Shown here: piece after piece, positions 58,565 through 64,000 of the stretch
How the letters are laid out: every line of letters starts with the position of its first letter
How positions within the stretch are numbered: position 1 is the stretch's first letter
Assembly: GCF_018326005.1 (NCBI RefSeq)
Contig: NZ_AP021903.1
Location: 5,197,001-5,261,000, forward strand
From: Pseudomonas sp. Seg1
GTDB taxonomy: Bacteria; Pseudomonadota; Gammaproteobacteria; Pseudomonadales; Pseudomonadaceae
DNA length: 64,000 nt
Direction of reading: 5' to 3'
The notes under the pieces: model-generated
What the model saw: the letters and a program-made list of their open reading frames with translations, nothing else
Told to the model about the DNA's origin: nothing
Database searches by the model: none
Translations under genes and position numbers: made by a program

Positions 58565-60829
58565 ATGAGCCTGCCATCGACGCAGATCAATCGCCGTGTG
58601 CTCATTGTCGATGACAGCCCGGCCATTCATGGCGATTTTGCCAAGATTCTCAGCCCCGCCGCCCCCGAAGACGACGGTCTGGACGCAACCGAAAGCCTGT
58701 TGTTCGGCACACCGTCTGTGGCCCAGCCTCAGCTATTCGAAATCGATTCGGCGTTTCAGGGCCGCGAAGCCCTGGACAAGCTCGAAGCAGCGTTGGCCGA
58801 CAATCGTCCGTATGCCATGGCCTTTATCGACATGCGCATGCCACCGGGCTGGGATGGCCTGGAGACCATCGAACGGCTGTGGCAGGTCGATCCCAGGTTG
58901 CAGGTCGCGCTGTGTACGGCTTATTCCGACTATTCCTGGGAAGACATCGACCGGCGCCTGGCGTTGAACGACCGCTTGCTGATTCTGAAAAAGCCCTTCG
59001 ATGCGATCGAGATTCGCCAGATGGCCAGTGCCCTGACGGTCAAATGGCAAATGACCGAAGACGCCGAACTCAAGCTCAACCGGCTCGAACAAGCGGTTCA
59101 GGCGCGCACCCGGGAACTGTCCGACGCCAACATCATCGTGCAGAACAGCCCGACCATCCTTTACCGGCTGCGCGGCGACCCTTCGTTTGCGCTGATGTAT
59201 ATCTCCCACAACATCACCCGCTACGGCCATGTCGCGGCGGACCTCGTCGGCTCAGCGAACTGGGCTCAGTTACTGATTCACCCGGACGACCAGCCCTGCG
59301 TCGATGCCGCCATGGCCCGGGTGCTGGATCGTCATGCGTCGGGGGCGTCGATCGAATTTCGTTTGCGCACCGGTCAGGGCACCTGGCGCTGGGTGGAAAA
59401 CCGCTACATCCCGGTGCGCGATCACGACGGCCGGCTGCTGGAAGTCGAAGGCATTATTCTGGACATCACCGAGCGCCGCCTTGCCGAGGAAAAACTGGCA
59501 TTGCTGGCCCGCCTCGACGGCCTCACAGGGCTGGCCAATCGCGCCACGCTGATTGAGCGTCTGCATCAGGCGTTTGCCGCCGCACGCCGAGGCGCCATGC
59601 CCTTCGCGGTGTTTTATCTGGACCTGGACCACTTCAAGCGGATCAATGACACATTGGGCCATCCCGTCGGCGATCTGCTGTTGCAGGAGGTGGCCCGGCG
59701 CATCAGGACCGGTGTGCGCGAAAACGATGTCGTCGCGCGCCTCGGGGGTGACGAGTTCGCGATCCTGCAATTGGACGTCAGCGACCCGACCCAATCGGCC
59801 GCGATGGCGGCCAATATCCGCGACGCACTGCTGACGCCCTACAACCTGGCCGGCAATGCGTTGCACATTTCCGTGAGCATCGGCATCAGCACCTACAGCG
59901 CCAGCAGCCTCGATGCCGACAGTCTGCTCGGGCAGGCCGACATGGCGCTGTATCGCGCCAAGGAAATGGGCCGCAACCAGTACCACTTCCACTCGGAGGA
60001 GATCTCCCGGGAAGTGGCCGAGCGCATGACCATTGTCAGTGAATTGATGACCGCGCTTGAGGGCGATGAGCTGCGGCTGCATTACGCGCCGGAGATGGAT
60101 TTGCACAGCGGCAGGATTCTGGGCATGGAGGCACAAATCGTCTGGCAACATCCGCGACTCGGGCTGCTGACGGCGGGCGCCTTTGTGCCGGCGGCGGAGC
60201 GAACCGGCGCGATCATTCCGCTGGGCCGCTGGGTGCTGGATCGCGCCTGCCGCCAGATGCAGATATGGCGCGACGAAGGTGTCGCACCGCCGGTGATCGC
60301 GATCAAGCTTTCATTGGCCCAACTCAAGAGCGGCCCGGAGCTGATTTACGACGTACTGCGCACCACTGCACGCTGGGAGCTGGCGCCCTGGGACCTGCGT
60401 TTTGATGTCACCGAGGCGACGCTGGCCCAGACCAAGTGGACGCACAACGACGTACTGCCGCGCCTGCGCGAACTGGGCGTGACCATCGCCATCGATGATT
60501 TCGGCACCGAATACTCATCGTTCGATTACCTGAAAACCTACCGGGTCAATCACCTCAAACTCGCCCAGAGCTTTATCGACAGCGCGACTCAGGATGTGGC
60601 CGGCGCCAACGCTCTGCGAGCGATCGTCAATTTCGCCCGGGACCTGGACATCGGCATCATCGCCGAAGGCCAGCCTCCGCAGAATCGGCATTACGCAGCG
60701 TCCGCCGTTGCCCCGCTGCCCAGCGCGCAGGGTCTCTACTTCAGCGAAGCCGTCAGCGCCGAGCAGGCAGGACAATTACTCAAGGACGGACACGCATCGG
60801 CTGCGCCCACACAGGAAGACGAGGGATGA
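58565..60829 (+). CDS. REC-PAS-GGDEF-EAL protein; cyclase site intact, EAL degenerate
   Basis: 754 residues, no membrane helix. REC (10-~160) with Asp89 in AFIDMRMPPGWDGLETIERL and KKPF; coiled-coil; PAS (~190-310, with YISHNITRYGH); GGDEF domain (LDGLTGLANRATL; site GGDEF 394-398 intact); EAL-like domain in which the signature is GMEAQIVW (EAQ 522-524), the K-I-D metal residue is KLAQSF (Lys665-Leu-Ala), while DDFGTEYSSFDYL survives. Reading: a phosphorylation-controlled diguanylate cyclase with a dead, perhaps c-di-GMP-binding, EAL. Overlaps the next gene by 4 bases. Confidence 0.92.
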   Translation: MSLPSTQINRRVLIVDDSPAIHGDFAKILSPAAPEDDGLDATESLLFGTPSVAQPQLFEIDSAFQGREALDKLEAALADNRPYAMAFIDMRMPPGWDGLETIERLWQVDPRLQVALCTAYSDYSWEDIDRRLALNDRLLILKKPFDAIEIRQMASALTVKWQMTEDAELKLNRLEQAVQARTRELSDANIIVQNSPTILYRLRGDPSFALMYISHNITRYGHVAADLVGSANWAQLLIHPDDQPCVDAAMARVLDRHASGASIEFRLRTGQGTWRWVENRYIPVRDHDGRLLEVEGIILDITERRLAEEKLALLARLDGLTGLANRATLIERLHQAFAAARRGAMPFAVFYLDLDHFKRINDTLGHPVGDLLLQEVARRIRTGVRENDVVARLGGDEFAILQLDVSDPTQSAAMAANIRDALLTPYNLAGNALHISVSIGISTYSASSLDADSLLGQADMALYRAKEMGRNQYHFHSEEISREVAERMTIVSELMTALEGDELRLHYAPEMDLHSGRILGMEAQIVWQHPRLGLLTAGAFVPAAERTGAIIPLGRWVLDRACRQMQIWRDEGVAPPVIAIKLSLAQLKSGPELIYDVLRTTARWELAPWDLRFDVTEATLAQTKWTHNDVLPRLRELGVTIAIDDFGTEYSSFDYLKTYRVNHLKLAQSFIDSATQDVAGANALRAIVNFARDLDIGIIAEGQPPQNRHYAASAVAPLPSAQGLYFSEAVSAEQAGQLLKDGHASAAPTQEDEG

Positions 60830-62697
60830 AAAAGCCTTCCCCGCAAACCAACCGGCGCATCCTGATCATCGACGACACGCCGGCGATTCACGATGACTTC
60901 CGCAAGATCCTCGCCCCGCAGGCGCAAGACGAAGTCGATCTGAATCAGCTTGAGCAAACGCTGTTTGGCAGCCCCCTGTCGCCGCATTTGACGTTCCAGC
61001 TCGACTCCGCCTATCAAGGTCAGGAGGCCCTGGCCCTGGTGCAGCGCGCACTGGCTGCCGGCAGCCCTTACGCCCTCGCCTTCATCGACATGCGCATGCC
61101 GCCCGGCTGGGACGGCCTGGAAACCATCGAGCAATTGTGGCGCGCCGATCCTGACCTGCAAATCGCCTTGTGCACCGCCTACAGTGACTACAGCTGGGAA
61201 GCCATGGCCGAACGTCTGGAGTTCGGCGATCAATTGCTGATCCTGAAGAAACCGTTCGACAGCCTGGAAATCCGCCAGATGGCCAACGCCCTGACGTGGA
61301 AATGGCAGCTGGCCCAAGACGCCGCCCTGAAAATGCTCGGCCTTGAACGAACCATCGAGGCGCGGGTGCACGAATTGCTGAAAGTGTCGCACCTGCTGCA
61401 ATACGACAGCCTCACCGGCCTGCCCAACAGCACCCTGCTCGGTGATCGTTTGAGTCAGGCGCTGGCCGTCTGCCGGCGCCATGACAAGCAACTGGTGGTG
61501 ATGTTTCTGGGGCTGGACCGGTTCAAGCGCATCAACAATGCGCTGGGGCATCCGGCGGGTGACGAGATGCTCAAACGGGTGGGCCAGCAACTGTTGTTGT
61601 GCGTGCGTGAATCGGACTCGGTCTTTCGCTACGGCTCCGACGAGTTCGTGGTGATTCTCAGCGACATCAGCCACCCTCAGCAGACCCGCGGCATCGCCGA
61701 AAAAGTGCTTGCCGCCATCCGCCTGCCACAGACGATTGCCGGCCATGACGTCAGCGTTACGGCCAGCGTGGGCATCAGCGTCTACCCCGAAGACGGACTG
61801 GATGCCATCGAGCTGATCAAGAAAGCCGAGACCGCGATGCGCAACGTCAAGGAAACCGGCCCCAACGACATCGGTTTCTTCATCGAAGCCATGAACCTGC
61901 GGGCCCGTGAGCAACAAGGCATCGAGTCAGGCATTCGCCGGGCCCTGCAACAGCACGAATTCGTCCTCCACTATCAACCGAAAATCGATCTGCGCAGCAG
62001 CCGGGTGGTCGGCGCCGAAGCACTGGTGCGCTGGCAGAAACCCGGGCACGGCTGGGTGTATCCGGCGGACTTCATTCCTGTGGCCGAAGACAGCGGACTG
62101 ATCGTGCCACTGACCCAATGGGTGCTGGGCGAGGCCTGTCGCCAGACGCAGGCCTGGCAAGTGGCCGGACTGCCGCCGATCCGCATGTCAGTGAACATTT
62201 CACCGATCGACTTTCGTCAGCGGGATTTCGTCGACAGTGTCGAGCGGGCGCTGGCGCAGTCGGGGCTGGCGGCCGATTGGCTGGAGCTGGAAATCACCGA
62301 AAACGTACTGATGCAAAACGTCGAGGCGACGATGAGCGCGCTCAATCGTCTGAAGGCATTGGGCATACGCCTGGCCATCGACGACTTCGGTACCGGCTAC
62401 TCCAGCCTGAGCTACCTGCGCCGTTTTCCCATTGATGTGCTGAAGATCGATCAATCGTTCATTCGCAGCCTGAGCAATGACAGCAACGATGCCGCCCTCG
62501 TCGGCGCCATCATCAGCCTGGGAAAAAGCCTGGGCCTGAAGGTCATCGCCGAAGGCATCGAAACGGCCGGACAACTGGCCTTTCTCAAAACTCACCACTG
62601 CGAAGAAGGACAGGGCTACTTTTTCAGCAAAGCCCTGCCGGCCACTGAATTTGTGGCTTTGCTGAGCGGCGCCGGATCCGCGCCATGGACGGTTTGA
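60826..62697 (+). CDS. REC-GGDEF-EAL protein; cyclase site degenerate, EAL intact
   Basis: 623 residues, no membrane helix. REC domain very similar to its upstream neighbour's (RRILIIDDTPAIHDDFRKIL; Asp88 in AFIDMRMPPGWDG). It lacks a PAS domain. The cyclase signature reads GSDEF (270-274), losing the second glycine. The EAL domain is complete: EAL 398-400 in GAEALVRWQK, NISPIDFRQ, ELEITENVLM, IDDFGTGYSSLSYL, LKIDQSFI and VIAEGIET. Reading: a phosphorylation-controlled c-di-GMP phosphodiesterase with a regulatory GGDEF. The ATG overlaps the stop of the cyclase gene; its stop overlaps an in-frame start of the peroxidase gene. Confidence 0.93.
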   Translation: MKKPSPQTNRRILIIDDTPAIHDDFRKILAPQAQDEVDLNQLEQTLFGSPLSPHLTFQLDSAYQGQEALALVQRALAAGSPYALAFIDMRMPPGWDGLETIEQLWRADPDLQIALCTAYSDYSWEAMAERLEFGDQLLILKKPFDSLEIRQMANALTWKWQLAQDAALKMLGLERTIEARVHELLKVSHLLQYDSLTGLPNSTLLGDRLSQALAVCRRHDKQLVVMFLGLDRFKRINNALGHPAGDEMLKRVGQQLLLCVRESDSVFRYGSDEFVVILSDISHPQQTRGIAEKVLAAIRLPQTIAGHDVSVTASVGISVYPEDGLDAIELIKKAETAMRNVKETGPNDIGFFIEAMNLRAREQQGIESGIRRALQQHEFVLHYQPKIDLRSSRVVGAEALVRWQKPGHGWVYPADFIPVAEDSGLIVPLTQWVLGEACRQTQAWQVAGLPPIRMSVNISPIDFRQRDFVDSVERALAQSGLAADWLELEITENVLMQNVEATMSALNRLKALGIRLAIDDFGTGYSSLSYLRRFPIDVLKIDQSFIRSLSNDSNDAALVGAIISLGKSLGLKVIAEGIETAGQLAFLKTHHCEEGQGYFFSKALPATEFVALLSGAGSAPWTV

Positions 62698-62741
62698 TGC
62701 CCTCCCGTGAAACTGGCCTCGAATCAGGGAGTTCCTTGTCG

Positions 62742-63695
62742 ATGAACCTTTTGCATCGCGCCATGCTTTTGCTGTTTTGCGTGCTCTGCGCAAACGCCCG
62801 CGCCGAGCCGCTGGACGAACCGCTCAAGCCTTTGCCCAAGGTTGAGCAACAGGATGCCCGGCGTGTCGAACTCGGTCGCCGGTTATTCCACGAGCCACGG
62901 TTATCAATCAACAACACGCTGTCTTGCTCCAGCTGCCACCAACTGGACAAGAACGGTGCCGACAGCCGTGCCTTTTCACTGGGCTTCGACGGCAAACCGG
63001 TAGCGTTCAACACGCCTAGCGTTTTCAACGCCGCCCTCAACTTTCGCCAGTTCTGGGACGGCCGCGTCGAGACCCTGGAGCAGCAGAGCAACGTCGTCAT
63101 CACCAGCCCGCATGAAATGGGCAGTGACTGGAGCACCGTTGTCGAGCGTATCGCCAGCGACGCCGATTATCGCCGGGACTTCGCCGCCGCCTACCCGGGC
63201 GGTGTGAGCAAGGCTAATATCCAGCAAGCGCTGGCCAGCTTCGAACGCACCTTGCTTACCCCTGACTCGCGTTTCGATCAATACCTGTCGGGCAACACCG
63301 ACATCCTGACCCTGGAAGAAAAGTACGGCTACCAGCGTTTCAAGGATTACGGCTGCATTGCCTGCCATCAAGGCGTGAACATCGGCGGCAACATGTTCCA
63401 GAAATTCGGGGTGTTCGGTGATTACATCGCTGATCGCGGCCACCCGACGGAGGCCGACCAGGGACGCTTCAATGTCACCGCTGACGAAGCGGATCGTGCC
63501 GTGTTCAAGGTGCCGAGTCTGCGCAATGTCGCACTGACCGCGCCCTACTTCCACGATGGCTCGGCGCCGACCCTCGAGCGAGCCGTGGACGTGATGTTCC
63601 AATACCAGTTGGGGCGTATGCCGAGCGACGAAGACAAGGCCCTGATCATTCAGTTTCTGCAGACCCTGACCGGCCGATGGGAGGGCACGCCATGA
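62742..63695 (+). CDS. diheme cytochrome c peroxidase (CcpA/MauG family)
   Basis: 317 residues from ATG 62742. Signal peptide MNLLHRAMLLLFCVLCANAR, then the periplasmic enzyme with two c-type heme sites, CSSCH (in NNTLSCSSCHQLDKNGADSR) and CIACH (in DYGCIACHQGVNIGGNMFQ). FNTPSVFNAALNFRQFWDGR and VPSLRNVALTAPYFHDGSAP are family blocks. A start at 62697 overlapping the EAL gene's stop is possible; 62742 has AGGGAG and leads directly into the signal peptide. It overlaps the following kinase gene by 4 bases. Peroxide reduction or redox sensing in the periplasm is inferred. Confidence 0.92.
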   Translation: MNLLHRAMLLLFCVLCANARAEPLDEPLKPLPKVEQQDARRVELGRRLFHEPRLSINNTLSCSSCHQLDKNGADSRAFSLGFDGKPVAFNTPSVFNAALNFRQFWDGRVETLEQQSNVVITSPHEMGSDWSTVVERIASDADYRRDFAAAYPGGVSKANIQQALASFERTLLTPDSRFDQYLSGNTDILTLEEKYGYQRFKDYGCIACHQGVNIGGNMFQKFGVFGDYIADRGHPTEADQGRFNVTADEADRAVFKVPSLRNVALTAPYFHDGSAPTLERAVDVMFQYQLGRMPSDEDKALIIQFLQTLTGRWEGTP

Positions 63696-64000
63696 ACCAC
63701 ATCTCACGTCGCGGCAGCCTGCTGTTGCTCACTCTGCTCGCGGTGATCCTGGCCTCGACCCTGTTGTTTCTTTACCTCAAGTCCAGTTCCGAACGGACCA
63801 TGACGTACACCGATTCCCGGGACCTGATCCGGCAAATCAAACAACAGAACGCGCTATGGGAAAACGAGGTGCTCAAGGCCAGAGTGGCGATCTCTCACAA
63901 CTACGACCCGTTGGTATCGCCGATGAACGAGATGAGCCGGCTCTGGGAGCGCTTTGATTCTCTGGAGTCCGGGCACGGGCGCAACGACTCGGCGCAATGG
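63692..64000 (+). CDS. probable DAHL-domain sensor histidine kinase, 3'-truncated by the window
   Basis: 103 residues visible. N-terminal membrane helix (SLLLLTLLAVILASTLLFLY), then a periplasmic helical domain starting DSRDLIRQIKQQNALWENEV and ARVAISHNYDPLVSPMNEMS, which I recall from the DAHL sensor domain of Pseudomonas hybrid histidine kinases. The kinase part would lie beyond base 64,000 and is not seen. Operon position after two REC-output genes and a peroxidase makes it the likely phosphodonor. Confidence 0.7.
   Translation, partial: MNHISRRGSLLLLTLLAVILASTLLFLYLKSSSERTMTYTDSRDLIRQIKQQNALWENEVLKARVAISHNYDPLVSPMNEMSRLWERFDSLESGHGRNDSAQW

Overview
The window is a high-GC chromosomal segment that looks like a member of the Pseudomonas fluorescens group. 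Evidence: the gene order metG-rsx-nth-PA3496-like / argG-motY-pyrC-rnt-prx-bfd-bfrB-grxD / argF / glpFKRD / aatJQMP-aauSR-glpM matches, from memory, the order in sequenced pseudomonads; MotY, AauRS/AatJQMP and GlpM are Pseudomonas-type genes; and the intergenic spaces carry the REP/REPIN and 'gcgaggggatttatcccc' repeats typical of this group. No rRNA, tRNA, CRISPR array, transposase or phage gene was seen.

Bases 1-39,000 are mostly conserved core. metG (5' end cut off by the window) is followed by an overlapping rsxABDGE-nth operon that is unusual: rsxC is absent, RsxB has no membrane anchor but a long charged tail, and several cofactor residues in RsxA, RsxE and RsxD are gone. Then come a small PA3496-family gene, an EvgA/BvgA-like regulator, and an AT-rich patch with an unrecognised two-helix membrane protein. 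The argG, motY, pyrC-rnt, peroxiredoxin, bfd, bfrB and grxD block is interrupted by a two-gene Panacea (DUF4065) toxin-antitoxin-like module bounded by a perfect 28-bp duplication of the rnt terminator. A molybdopterin oxidoreductase, argF with an orphan ABC ATPase, PhzF-like and YbaK genes lead to the glycerol regulon glpF-glpK-glpR-glpD. A LysR/MFS/NTF2-like set is followed by the acidic amino acid uptake system aatJQMP and its two-component regulators aauSR. The aatJ upstream region has two AauR-type palindromes and a textbook sigma-54 promoter.

Bases 39,000-56,900 are accessory: a DsbA-like protein, a secreted alpha/beta hydrolase, a 1,843-residue dermonecrotic-toxin-like protein, metE and divergent metR, a DUF6124 gene behind a hairpin-rich leader, a 1,237-residue Ig-like repeat protein whose last ~190 codons are low in GC, then GNAT, LysE-type and Nudix genes.

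Bases 56,952-64,000 form a signalling cluster. A response regulator with a broken HD-GYP domain is divergent from an overlapping operon. The operon holds a REC-PAS-GGDEF-EAL protein (GGDEF intact, EAL degraded), a REC-GGDEF-EAL protein (GGDEF degraded, EAL intact), a diheme cytochrome c peroxidase, and the start of a membrane protein resembling DAHL-domain sensor kinases (cut by the window end). This split cyclase/phosphodiesterase pair tied to a periplasmic peroxidase and the stripped-down Rsx operon are the two strongest candidates for undescribed biology. All family assignments are from reading the sequence and recall; no database search was run.
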